DNA of 36,559 nucleotides from an uncultured Clostridia bacterium (GTDB lineage Bacteria; Bacillota; Clostridia; Oscillospirales; Acutalibacteraceae). Location of the stretch: contig CANRNI010000029.1 in assembly GCA_947631945.1 (NCBI GenBank), positions 1 to 36,559 of the forward strand, in the 5' to 3' direction. Under the pieces are notes generated by a model that saw only the letters and a list, made by a program, of their open reading frames with translations, was not told the DNA's origin and made no database searches. Numbering within the stretch: position 1 is the stretch's first letter; every line of letters begins with the position of its first letter. The translations under genes were made by a program, and so were the position numbers. This document shows positions 17,083-24,214 of the stretch, piece after piece.

Positions 17083-17168
17083 CAGTCGAATAAAGTCGGT
17101 TTCGTAGAGTAGGTTACTCTACGAAAGAAAACGGTGTACAATCGCAGAATTGCGGCTGTTTTTTATTT
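17083..17168 (+). ncRNA. Candidate small RNA with hairpin and terminator
   Basis: Starting about 7 bases after the TATAAT box, this unit would give an RNA of about 85 bases: a stem with 11-base arms TTCGTAGAGTA/TACTCTACGAA and a 3-base loop at 17101-17125, a short linker, then a second stem (CAATCGCA/TGCGGCTG, one mismatch) followed by TTTTTTATTTT. No ribosome site or reading frame lies inside. It overlaps the 3' end of the broken SLOG gene on the opposite strand. The alternative is that the palindrome acts as DNA, as operator or integrase-binding site just downstream of a promoter. Confidence 0.45.
17101..17125. repeat. Perfect palindrome copy 2, inverted relative to 15720-15744
   Basis: Arms TTCGTAGAGTA and TACTCTACGAA around GGT. 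With the copy at 15720-15744 it brackets the integrase gene in inverted orientation, about 1.36 kb apart. Confidence 0.85.
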
Positions 17169-17644
17169 TGCAATATTGATTATTTTTAAACCCTTTTTCT
17201 CTGCATAATTAGCGGTGTATGCCGTTCCACAGGCTTCTTCTATTAGATAGCAAATACAAATATCACTGTTATCTACAATACATCTAATTTTGTTTGTGCA
17301 TACATCATCGTGTATATTTATGTGATGTGTAGACAATTTTATCTGCCTGTCCCTTTACATCCTCATACATTTGCTTACCACTATCACTCCAATTTTTTGA
17401 CTGTGATAAACACGGCAGAGCAAGAATCAGCTTTGTTTGCAGATACTGTTGTTTAAGATTTAAAAATGTCTGCGCTGCGATAGTATCAAATCCCAACGCC
17501 CCACCAGTAAGATAGGTTTCGTAATCTTCATCAATTAGTTTTAATAGTTCATTTTCCAACCGTCGGACGATTTCAGAAGATTGCTCCGGCGGTATTTTTT
17601 CTATGTCCAGAAAAGCATACTGTAAACTTTTTAATAACAACCAC
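17163..17644 (-). pseudogene. Frameshifted SLOG-superfamily (DUF1273/YpsA-like) protein
   Basis: Three frames must be joined to rebuild the protein. From a GTG at 17644: VVIKKFTVCFSGHRK, the family's N-terminal CCFTGHR motif. At the T6 run 17595-17600 (A6 on the coding strand) the frame shifts into IPPEQSSEIVRRLENELLK...YETYLTGGALGFDTIAAQ...LILALPCLSQSKNW...DKIVYTSHKYTR. Near 17305 it shifts again into DDVCTNKIRCIVDNSDICI...ACGTAYTANYAEKKGLKII, ending TAA at 17163-17165. GGALGFD and GTAYT are the nucleotide-binding loops of DUF1273/YpsA SLOG proteins. Total about 158 residues, close to family length, so only two small indels broke it. A strong promoter lies upstream. Slippage at the A6 run could rescue part of it, but the second break argues for decay. 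Confidence 0.75.
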
Positions 17645-17666
17645 CTCAAGCAGCTTCGTTTTTTAT

Positions 17667-17735
17667 ATTATATCGCTTGTTGTTGATATTTGTCAACAGT
17701 ACACGCTTAAATATTTCGCTTGTTGTTGATATAAT
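17667..17735. promoter_or_regulatory. Divergent promoters with two direct-repeat operators
   Basis: On the minus strand TTGACA (17696-17691) and TATAAT (17672-17667) stand 18 bases apart and serve the SLOG gene. On the plus strand the extended -10 box TGATATAAT (17727-17735) serves the XRE gene. A 16-base direct repeat, CGCTTGTTGTTGATAT, occurs at 17674-17689 and 17717-17732, overlapping each promoter, and GTTGA-n6-TCAAC forms a dyad at 17682-17697. These look like binding sites for the XRE protein encoded next door, giving autoregulation and control of the divergent gene. Confidence 0.65.
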
Positions 17736-17767
17736 TAAACAGCATAAAATGAAGAGGTGGTGAGATG

Positions 17768-18103
17768 ATGTTGAATAATGAATTATGCTTACAAGAGATA
17801 GGACAGCGTATTATTGAACGCCGTAAAAAGCTTGGGTTAACTCAGGAAGCTCTCGCGGAAAAAGGTGATGTGACAACGCAATTCGTTTCTTATGCTGAGT
17901 CAGGCAAAAGAGCTATGCGTCCTGAAAATCTTCTTAAAATTGCAGCAGCTCTGGAAGTAAGTGCAGATTATTTGTTAACGGGTGAAATCGTGGATAAGGA
18001 TTTGTTGTTGCTGTCGAATAAACTTCGCAAGCTGACACCATCTCAACTAAGAACTGTTGAAAATATTATTGATGAGTGTAACATTTTATTTGATCGCGAA
18101 TAA
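17768..18103 (+). CDS. XRE/Cro-C1-type transcriptional repressor
   Basis: 111 residues from the second of two adjacent ATGs (17765 or 17768); AGGTGG lies 7 bases before the second. Residues 8-65 form an HTH_3 domain: IGQRIIERRKKLGLTQEALAEKG, DVTTQFVSYAESGKRAMRPENLLKIAAALEVSADYLLTGE, with the recognition helix at TTQFVSYAESG. The C-terminal 40 residues (LLLLSNKLRKLTPSQLRTVENIIDECNILF) look like a helical dimerisation segment. Such proteins are the lysogeny or maintenance repressors of clostridial prophages and integrative elements. The intergenic repeats at its promoter are probable operators. It is followed 77 bases later by the STAND gene, likely in one transcript. Confidence 0.9.
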   Translation: MLNNELCLQEIGQRIIERRKKLGLTQEALAEKGDVTTQFVSYAESGKRAMRPENLLKIAAALEVSADYLLTGEIVDKDLLLLSNKLRKLTPSQLRTVENIIDECNILFDRE

Positions 18104-18180
18104 CTGAGAATCTATGAAGAATCCTTTTGCTGCCGAAAGGATTCTTCTGTTATATGCAAGAAAAAATTGGAGGTGAACTT

Positions 18181-21100
18181 ATGGAACAGAAACATTTTTA
18201 CTCGGCATTTAACTTGCTGTTTGATTCAGTGAGTTTAGGACTTCGCATATCTCAAAAAGAGGAACTGTACCGTATGCTCTTTAGGGATATTTATCTAATG
18301 GCAAACGATGACCTATACGGTAACGATCAAATACGACGAATCACCTCGGGCGGCAGCACTATTCATAGAAAAGCTGTGAAGTGGTTGTGTACTGATATTG
18401 GTTTTGAAGCATTCCGAATCAACATTGAAAACATTTGCCTTTCAAAGCTAGAGAATAAAGCTAAATTCATATGTAAATTAACAGATTATCTAAATTCGGA
18501 TAGCATTGTGCCATGCGATATTAAACAGAAATTTAGAGATGATATTAAAAGCAACTCTGATTATCAAGTTTCTCGATCCGTTGCAGGAATCTTACTATGT
18601 TTGGATCACTCCGATTACATATGCAAAAAAAGAAAAGGTACGTTTTTCAATGTAGACTTTATGCGGCTTTTCTCAGATGGCCCTATACCGAAATACCCCA
18701 AATTCATTACAGATGCACCTGATGCTGCCGTTGAAAATCTTATAGGCCGTGAAGACGAATTCGACGAACTGCGCGAAGAGATTGTAAATAACAGTGGGAA
18801 ACTGGCAATTTCCGCTGTTGGAGGACTTGGCAAAACTGAATTGGTAAAGCTTTTTCTTAATGAGCTTTTGCAAGAGGAGATTACCGAAGGCGGTATCGAA
18901 CAGATTGCATGGATCCCATATGACAACCATAGCCTTTGTCTTTCCCTTAAGCAAGCACTACATTTACAATGTGATTTGGATGATGTATGGCAAACTGTGC
19001 AGGACATGAGTGCCGAATACAATGGCAGACTGCTTCTTGTAATTGATAATATTGAAAATGTCGGAAATGATGAATATCTGAAAAAAATAAGCTCTCTGCA
19101 ATGCCGTATACTTGTAACGAGCAGGCAGAAAAGCTTATTCGGATTCAGTCATATAATGCACCTACAACCGTTGAAAACAGATAAATGCAGAGAATTATTC
19201 TATATTCATTATCAGTTTTCCGAGCGTGACAATGAAATATTGAATGATATCATTGAACTTACGGCAAAACTCACGATTATGATTGTTTTTATAGCTAAAG
19301 TTGCCTATCTTGAAGGAATGTCCTTGTGCGAACTGTATAGATCGCTCGTGGAAAAGGGTTTTAAATTAAGTGATGAAGATGTATCCTGTGAACATGAAAA
19401 AATGCAAAATGATGAAACCATCATCAAGCAAATGTGCATTCTGTTTTCTCTTGTAAACTACAGCGAAGCCGATAAAACGGTTCTAACGTATATTTCGGTA
19501 ATCCCGAATCTGCAATTTGATTTTTCAAAGGCGAAAAGTTGGTTTAAGGTTAAGAAAAACAGCAGCCTTATGAAGCTGTATAATATGGGTATGCTGGAAC
19601 ATATAACAAAAGACAGAAAACACTTTTACTGGATGCACTCTATTATTGCGGCGGCAATTCGTGAACAGCAGAAGGAAATTTTATACGATACCACTGCTCC
19701 GTTTATACATGAACTGTCTGAGGAATTAGAGTTTGGCGATTGTTGGGGCAAAGGCTATACAAAATTTGATTTGATACCTTTTTCGTGGTCTATCTCTGAT
19801 TTGCTGGAAAATCATTGGCACGATGAAGATGACTCAGTATTTTTACTGCGGTTGTATTACATCTGTTTTGAAGCAAGCAATTATCCTTTGTGCAGAACTT
19901 TAATAGAAAAAGTTTTAGAAATAGATAAAACCCTTGATAATATTGAAATGTTGATAAGAGATTATAAAAATTACAGCGAACTGCTTTTAAGATTTGATGA
20001 AGTAGAAGAAGCGATAAAAATGCTTGATATTGCAAAAAAATATATGGAACAGTCAGATCCCGAACATAGATGGAAAAGAGAATGGGCATATCTTTGGCAT
20101 CAGTACGGAAATATTTATTTTCATAGCGGTCGGCCTAACGAAGCACTGGATTATTATACCGATGCTCTTGAGCTTGATTTAAGCACACCGAATCTTCCCC
20201 AAAGTGAGCTTGCAACCGATTACATCAGTTTAGCATCGGTATTCCAAATGTGCGGAGATTTACCAATGGCATATGATATGATGCAAAAAGCTATGGAAAT
20301 AGAGGAATTTGATGAAGAGGATTCAGAAGCCATGATGCTTTATTACTATATGGCGGCAATTTGTACTGACTTTGTTGCCAATGGATATGAGCAATATGCC
20401 GAAGAAGCAGAAGAATGTTATCAAAAAGTGATAATGTTCAGAGAAGAACATTTGTCAAAGCACAGCAACGATTTAGCTGATGCATATTTCGAATATTCCA
20501 ATTTTCTGTATCAAAGCGGCGAATATAAAAAATCTAGAACTTACTGCGAAAAAGCTCGAAATATATATTCGTATCTTTACGGAGAGGATAGCTACCATGT
20601 TATTCAGTGTCAGAGTAGCGAAGCTTTGACTATTGCCGAAGAAGGACGACTAAAAAAAGCAGTAGAGATTTATGCAGAAATAATCCAAAAAGAAGAAAAT
20701 ATGAACGGCATACCGTTAAGTGATTTATGTAATGATTATCAAAACTATGCTGATTTGTTAGAACATTCAGACCGATATAAAGAAAGCAAAGATTACTTCC
20801 TAAAATGTATTGATTTAATAAAGCTAAATTTTTCTGACGATAGTCCTCGGCTGGTTCAACCCTATTTGGGAATAGCTAACTGCTGTATGGGTTTGAACGA
20901 TTATGAAGAAGCCGTTTCATATTTTTTGATGCTTTTTGATTTTGCTTATAATGACGATTTACTGCTTCGAATAACTTATCATAAACTTGGAACTTGTTAT
21001 GTATGTTTAGATGACTATAAACAGGCAGTTGGTTGTCTAAAACAAGCACTTAATCTGTGTGATGAAAACGGAATAACAGATAAGGGATACATATACGTTG

Positions 21101-21246
21101 ATTTAAGCACCACTTATTGGTATGCAAATATGCCCAATGAAGCCAGTCATTATGACGAATTAGCGAGAGATTTTGCAAACAAGATAAATGATGATGAGTT
21201 AAATCGTTATGTTCACACTTTAGACAAATTCAAAGACAAAAAATAG
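18181..21246 (+). CDS. STAND NTPase (NB-ARC-like) with TPR repeats
   Basis: 1,021 residues from ATG 18181, which has GGAGGTG 7 bases upstream; an in-frame ATG at 18127 lacks a site. Residues 1-190 are a helical N-terminal domain I do not recognise. A nucleotide-binding domain follows: NLIGREDEFDEL, P-loop GGLGKTEL (near 213), Walker B RLLLVIDNIENV (near 283), sensor ILVTSRQKS (near 309), and a winged-helix region with LVNYSEADKTVLTYISVIP and HFYWMHSIIAAAIREQ. From about residue 590 to the end are tetratricopeptide repeats such as WAYLWHQYGNIYFHSGRPNE and YHKLGTCYVCLDDYKQAVG. STAND proteins are ligand-triggered switches; relatives are anti-phage sensors (Avs-like) or regulators. Position beside a prophage repressor fits either superinfection defence or signal-dependent control of the element. 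There is no recognised nuclease or protease effector domain. Confidence 0.8.
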   Translation: MEQKHFYSAFNLLFDSVSLGLRISQKEELYRMLFRDIYLMANDDLYGNDQIRRITSGGSTIHRKAVKWLCTDIGFEAFRINIENICLSKLENKAKFICKLTDYLNSDSIVPCDIKQKFRDDIKSNSDYQVSRSVAGILLCLDHSDYICKKRKGTFFNVDFMRLFSDGPIPKYPKFITDAPDAAVENLIGREDEFDELREEIVNNSGKLAISAVGGLGKTELVKLFLNELLQEEITEGGIEQIAWIPYDNHSLCLSLKQALHLQCDLDDVWQTVQDMSAEYNGRLLLVIDNIENVGNDEYLKKISSLQCRILVTSRQKSLFGFSHIMHLQPLKTDKCRELFYIHYQFSERDNEILNDIIELTAKLTIMIVFIAKVAYLEGMSLCELYRSLVEKGFKLSDEDVSCEHEKMQNDETIIKQMCILFSLVNYSEADKTVLTYISVIPNLQFDFSKAKSWFKVKKNSSLMKLYNMGMLEHITKDRKHFYWMHSIIAAAIREQQKEILYDTTAPFIHELSEELEFGDCWGKGYTKFDLIPFSWSISDLLENHWHDEDDSVFLLRLYYICFEASNYPLCRTLIEKVLEIDKTLDNIEMLIRDYKNYSELLLRFDEVEEAIKMLDIAKKYMEQSDPEHRWKREWAYLWHQYGNIYFHSGRPNEALDYYTDALELDLSTPNLPQSELATDYISLASVFQMCGDLPMAYDMMQKAMEIEEFDEEDSEAMMLYYYMAAICTDFVANGYEQYAEEAEECYQKVIMFREEHLSKHSNDLADAYFEYSNFLYQSGEYKKSRTYCEKARNIYSYLYGEDSYHVIQCQSSEALTIAEEGRLKKAVEIYAEIIQKEENMNGIPLSDLCNDYQNYADLLEHSDRYKESKDYFLKCIDLIKLNFSDDSPRLVQPYLGIANCCMGLNDYEEAVSYFLMLFDFAYNDDLLLRITYHKLGTCYVCLDDYKQAVGCLKQALNLCDENGITDKGYIYVDLSTTYWYANMPNEASHYDELARDFANKINDDELNRYVHTLDKFKDKK

Positions 21247-21337
21247 CACATCCACCATCACAGACAATTGAATAAGAAATCACTATAATTTAAGTACAGT
21301 CTCAGAATTACTTGAATTATGGTGATCGAAGTTAAAC

Positions 21338-21388
21338 GCCTCCGTAGTTCAGGAATTAATTCTTGGACTGCGGAGGCATTTTTTATTT
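21338..21388 (+). terminator. Strong terminator after the STAND gene
   Basis: GCCTCCGTAGTTCA pairs with TGGACTGCGGAGGC (G-T pairs included) and is followed by ATTTTTTATTT. It ends the XRE-STAND transcript. Confidence 0.85.
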
Positions 21389-21530
21389 GTCTCTTGAAAT
21401 GTAATACAAAATTTAATATCAATTGCCTGATATGCATTAAGGGCAAAAGGATGAAATATCAGTTTTACTTTTTGCGAGTAAAAAGATATTCGGTACCTTT
21501 ACCTTTTTGCGCTCATTTTCAGGCCCAAGT

Positions 21531-21563
21531 AACTGCGTACTGAATATGCAGTTCTTTATTTTT
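21531..21563 (+). terminator. Attenuator-like hairpin before the sigma-like gene
   Basis: AACTGC and GCAGTT close an 11-base loop, followed by CTTTATTTTTG. Short, but with a good T-run; it lies 47 bases before the first gene of the early operon, so it could act as a conditional terminator. Confidence 0.5.
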
Positions 21564-21609
21564 GTTCCTTTTGCCCGTCTTGCAAAGTTCAGGCGGAAGG
21601 GACAAGGCA

Positions 21610-21999
21610 ATGAAGATTCAATGGATTTTTAATGATGGAACAACCACCGAATTAGAAGTTGACGAAGAGATAGGCTCTTTTATACTCGACTCACGTAGAT
21701 TGGAGCATAACATTGCAGAAAAAGAAAGGTATCACTGTCCGTACTCCTATGATGCGATTCAGTTTGAGGGCGTCGAATACGCCGACCCTCAAAAGCCGGA
21801 TGATTTAGTTCTCAGTAGCAAGGAAAGTGAGCGTATTCACAATGCGTTATCTAAGCTGACTGAAGTACAGCAAAGACGCTTGCTCATGCTTGCTGACGGT
21901 TTAAGCATTCGGGAAATTGCCCGCCGCGAAAAGGTCGATCACCGTGCCGTCAGAGAGTCGATTGAAGGAGCTCGAAAAAAATTTCTCAAAAATTTTTGA
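21610..21999 (+). CDS. Sigma-70 region-4-like phage regulator
   Basis: About 129 residues from ATG 21610, preceded by GGAAGGGA; an upstream TTG frame start has no site. The N-terminal half (MKIQWIFNDGTTTELEVDEE...) is a short beta-rich domain; residues 78-129 (SKESERIHNALSKLTEVQQRRLLMLADGLSIREIARREKVDHRAVRESIEGARKKFLK) are a helix-turn-helix like region 4 of ECF/sigma-70 factors, with SIREIARREKVDHRAVRESI as the two DNA-contacting helices. Region 2 is lacking, so it cannot be a complete sigma factor. Related proteins open the helicase-polymerase module in many clostridial prophages and probably regulate it. Confidence 0.75.
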   Translation: MKIQWIFNDGTTTELEVDEEIGSFILDSRRLEHNIAEKERYHCPYSYDAIQFEGVEYADPQKPDDLVLSSKESERIHNALSKLTEVQQRRLLMLADGLSIREIARREKVDHRAVRESIEGARKKFLKNF

Positions 22000-22010
22000 A
22001 AAACACCTCC

Positions 22011-22138
22011 CCAAAACGCCGCAATTTTCTGGGTATATCGGAAAGGACGGAAATTCTCCCTTTCCGGAAGGAGGAGAGATATGAAACATAATCTCACAAT
22101 CAGTGTTTCAAAAAAGCCCAAAAACGGCGGCGTTTTGG
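22011..22138 (+). promoter_or_regulatory. Structured leader enclosing a start codon
   Basis: CCAAAACGCCGC (22011-22022) is the exact reverse complement of GCGGCGTTTTGG (22127-22138), the latter inside the next gene. Between them CGGAAAGG (22039-22046) pairs with CCTTTCCG (22059-22066) directly before the AAGGAGGAGAG ribosome site and ATG at 22081. An RNA fold could thus hide or expose that start. Seen in sequence; a regulatory role is inferred. Confidence 0.4.
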
Positions 22139-22287
22139 CCTACAGAACCGTTACCATCCGTGAAAAGCTGATGAAACTTTTCTTCGGAGACATGCAGAAG
22201 ATTGCAATTCTTGTCCCCGGCGACAGCGTTGACGAGGTTGCGATCAAGGAAACCAACAGCGGAGGTGAAGTCATTGAACCCTCATGA
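22081..22287 (+). CDS. Small conserved phage protein of unknown function
   Basis: 68 residues; ATG follows AAGGAGGAG. Sequence MKHNLTISVSKKPKNGGVLAYRTVTIREKLMKLFFGDMQK, then IAILVPGDSVDEVAIKETNS. It resembles small proteins that precede the SNF2 helicase in many Firmicutes prophages and conjugative elements, with the pattern TVTIRE-x-LF-GD-x-K-x-ILVPGD. It is probably a compact beta protein. It overlaps the helicase start by 14 bases, so the two are translationally coupled. No function can be given. Confidence 0.75.
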   Translation: MKHNLTISVSKKPKNGGVLAYRTVTIREKLMKLFFGDMQKIAILVPGDSVDEVAIKETNSGGEVIEPS

Positions 22288-23737
22288 ACCAATGATTCCA
22301 ATGCCTGTCAAAGCACATCCCTTTGCTCACCAATACAATGCGTTCGATTTTGCTTGTAAGAAGTTTGGTCTATATCCTTCGGAAAGTCATAGCTGTGGGG
22401 TTGCTCTTCTCATGGAGATGGGCTGTGGTAAGACAATAACCGCCATAGGAATCTCCGGAGCATTGTATCAGTTTGGCAAGGTGAATCGCATCCTCGTTGT
22501 CGCTCCGCTCTCAATTCTCGGCGTATGGGAACAGGAGTTCCACGAATTTGCGGATTTTCCGTTTGCCCTTACTGTTTTGACGGGTACAAGCAGTAAAAAG
22601 GCCGAAACACTAAAAAGTATCGGAAACAACGGACTGCATGTCGTAGTGGTCAACTACGAATCTGCCTGGCGCATTGAAAAGGAACTTCTCGCTTTTGACG
22701 CCGATCTCATCATCGCCGATGAAGCACACAAGTTAAAAGAAGCCCGAACGGCTCAGTCGAAAGCAATGCATCGCCTCGGTGATAAAGCACGGTACAAGTT
22801 GCTCCTCACAGGTACGGTTATTACCAATCGTGAGTTGGATGTTTTCTCGCAGTATCGCTTTCTTAACAGAAAAGTATTCGGTGACAGTTTTTATGTATTT
22901 CGTAACCGCTACTTTGATATGGTCGGCTACGGCAATCACATTCCAAGGTTTCGTGGCTATATGCTCGAAGATTTCCTTGAGCGTATGCACTCTGTTGCCT
23001 TTCGTGTGACCAAAGCAGAGTGTTTGGATCTGCCCGACATCACAGAAGAAATTCGAGCAGTGGGGCTCGAACCTAGGGCAAAGAAAATTTATGACGAGAT
23101 TGAAAAAGAGAGCTATACAGAGCTTTCGAATTCTGAAGTCTCAGCTGTGAATGTTCTGACAAAACTCTTGAGATTATCCCAAGTTACGGGCGGACATCTC
23201 ACTGATGATGAAGGCGACACAAATGCTGTAAGCACCGCCAAGCTCGATGCCCTCTCCGACATTTTGGACACTGCAATGGCCGAGGAGAAGAAAATTGTTG
23301 TAATGGCTCGATTCATTCCGGAACTGGGTGACATTCAGACCTTGCTTGAAAATAAGGGCATCGGCTATGCGATCGTGCGTGGCGGTGTAAAAAACCGTGA
23401 TGAAGAAATCCGCCGTTTTCAAGAGGACTCTGATTGCAGAGTTTTCGTTGGGCAGATTGCTGCTGCAGGTTTGGGCATTACGCTCACCGCAGCGTCCACT
23501 ATGGTTTTTTACTCACTGGATTACAGTATGAGTAATTTCGAGCAGGCAAAAGCCAGAATCCACCGTGTGTCGCAAACCGAAAACTGCCTTTACATTTACC
23601 TTATTGCCAAAGGGACCGTAGACGCTAAAGTGCTGCGATCCTTGAGAGACAAAGTAGACCTTGCAAAGTCGCTTGTTGACGATTACCGCAAAGGCGTCAA
23701 TCCATTCAAAGAAAAAGGAGATTTTGATTATGGATAA
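22274..23737 (+). CDS. SNF2-family superfamily 2 DNA helicase/translocase
   Basis: About 487 residues from the TTG at 22274, which has GGAGGTGA 5 bases upstream; ATG 22292 is the alternative. Helicase motifs are in order: Q-like FAHQYNAFDFA, Walker A LLMEMGCGKTITA (near 48), VVAPLSILGVWEQEF, DEAH (near 145) in LIIADEAHKLKEA, motif III LLLTGT, motif V VGQIAAAGLGITLTAAST, and motif VI QAKARIHRVSQTENC (near 428). The arginine of motif VI and its Gln-type spacing are those of SNF2 enzymes. It is single-subunit, without accessory domains, as in phage replication modules, where it is thought to remodel or unwind DNA at the replication fork. Confidence 0.92.
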   Translation: MNPHEPMIPMPVKAHPFAHQYNAFDFACKKFGLYPSESHSCGVALLMEMGCGKTITAIGISGALYQFGKVNRILVVAPLSILGVWEQEFHEFADFPFALTVLTGTSSKKAETLKSIGNNGLHVVVVNYESAWRIEKELLAFDADLIIADEAHKLKEARTAQSKAMHRLGDKARYKLLLTGTVITNRELDVFSQYRFLNRKVFGDSFYVFRNRYFDMVGYGNHIPRFRGYMLEDFLERMHSVAFRVTKAECLDLPDITEEIRAVGLEPRAKKIYDEIEKESYTELSNSEVSAVNVLTKLLRLSQVTGGHLTDDEGDTNAVSTAKLDALSDILDTAMAEEKKIVVMARFIPELGDIQTLLENKGIGYAIVRGGVKNRDEEIRRFQEDSDCRVFVGQIAAAGLGITLTAASTMVFYSLDYSMSNFEQAKARIHRVSQTENCLYIYLIAKGTVDAKVLRSLRDKVDLAKSLVDDYRKGVNPFKEKGDFDYG

Positions 23738-24137
23738 TTACATTTTCACACTCGCCGATCAGTTGAAAGAACTGAAAGACCGCAAGAAGGAACTGGATGC
23801 GCAATCAAAAGTTCTCGGGGCAGAAATCGACCGTCTGGACCTTGAGTTATCCGATGCAATGGCAGAAGCCGAATGCGAGCGTTTTTCTCGCAACGGCAGC
23901 ACCTTCTATCTCAACACACGCTTGTTTGCATCTCCCGCAGCGGGGCGAAAAGAAGATATGATTTTTGCCCTTAAACAGAATGGGTACGGCGATATCGTAA
24001 CCGAGACCGTAAACGCAAACACTCTCGCATCCTTTGTAAAGGAGCAGGCGGCGCTCAATGCAGACGAAGTCCCTGCGTGGTTGGCCGATGTCGTAAATAC
24101 TTACGAAAAGGTGTCGGTCGGCATCCGCAAGGGCTGA
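23730..24137 (+). CDS. Phage protein with coiled-coil N-terminus, Gp157-like
   Basis: 135 residues from ATG 23730, after AAAGGAG; it overlaps the helicase stop by 8 bases. Residues 8-45 are a predicted coiled coil (LADQLKELKDRKKELDAQSK, then VLGAEIDRLDLELSDAMA). A small folded part follows with CERFSRNGSTFYLNTRLFASP, and the C-terminus reads PAWLADVVNTYEKVSVGIRKG, an ending common to this phage protein type. It sits between helicase and the zinc-cluster protein in the replication operon. Possible role in recombination or single-strand annealing, by position only. Confidence 0.7.
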   Translation: MDNYIFTLADQLKELKDRKKELDAQSKVLGAEIDRLDLELSDAMAEAECERFSRNGSTFYLNTRLFASPAAGRKEDMIFALKQNGYGDIVTETVNANTLASFVKEQAALNADEVPAWLADVVNTYEKVSVGIRKG

Positions 24138-24214
24138 CATAGAACTCAGATCAATGCACAACGCTACATTGTAACAATGAAAAAAACAAATATCTTTTTT
24201 AGGAGGACACAAAT

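Larger units (their letters stand above)
21247..21609. other. Gap with two terminator-like hairpins before the early operon
   Basis: Besides the terminator at 21338-21388 and the hairpin at 21531-21563, the gap carries a 10-base inverted repeat GGGCAAAAGG (21441-21450) / CCTTTTGCCC (21567-21576) and a 30-codon frame from ATG 21451 (MKYQFYFLRVKRYSVPLPFC...) with no convincing ribosome site. It probably contains the promoter and an attenuator of the phage early operon; no clear -35/-10 pair was found. Confidence 0.5.
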
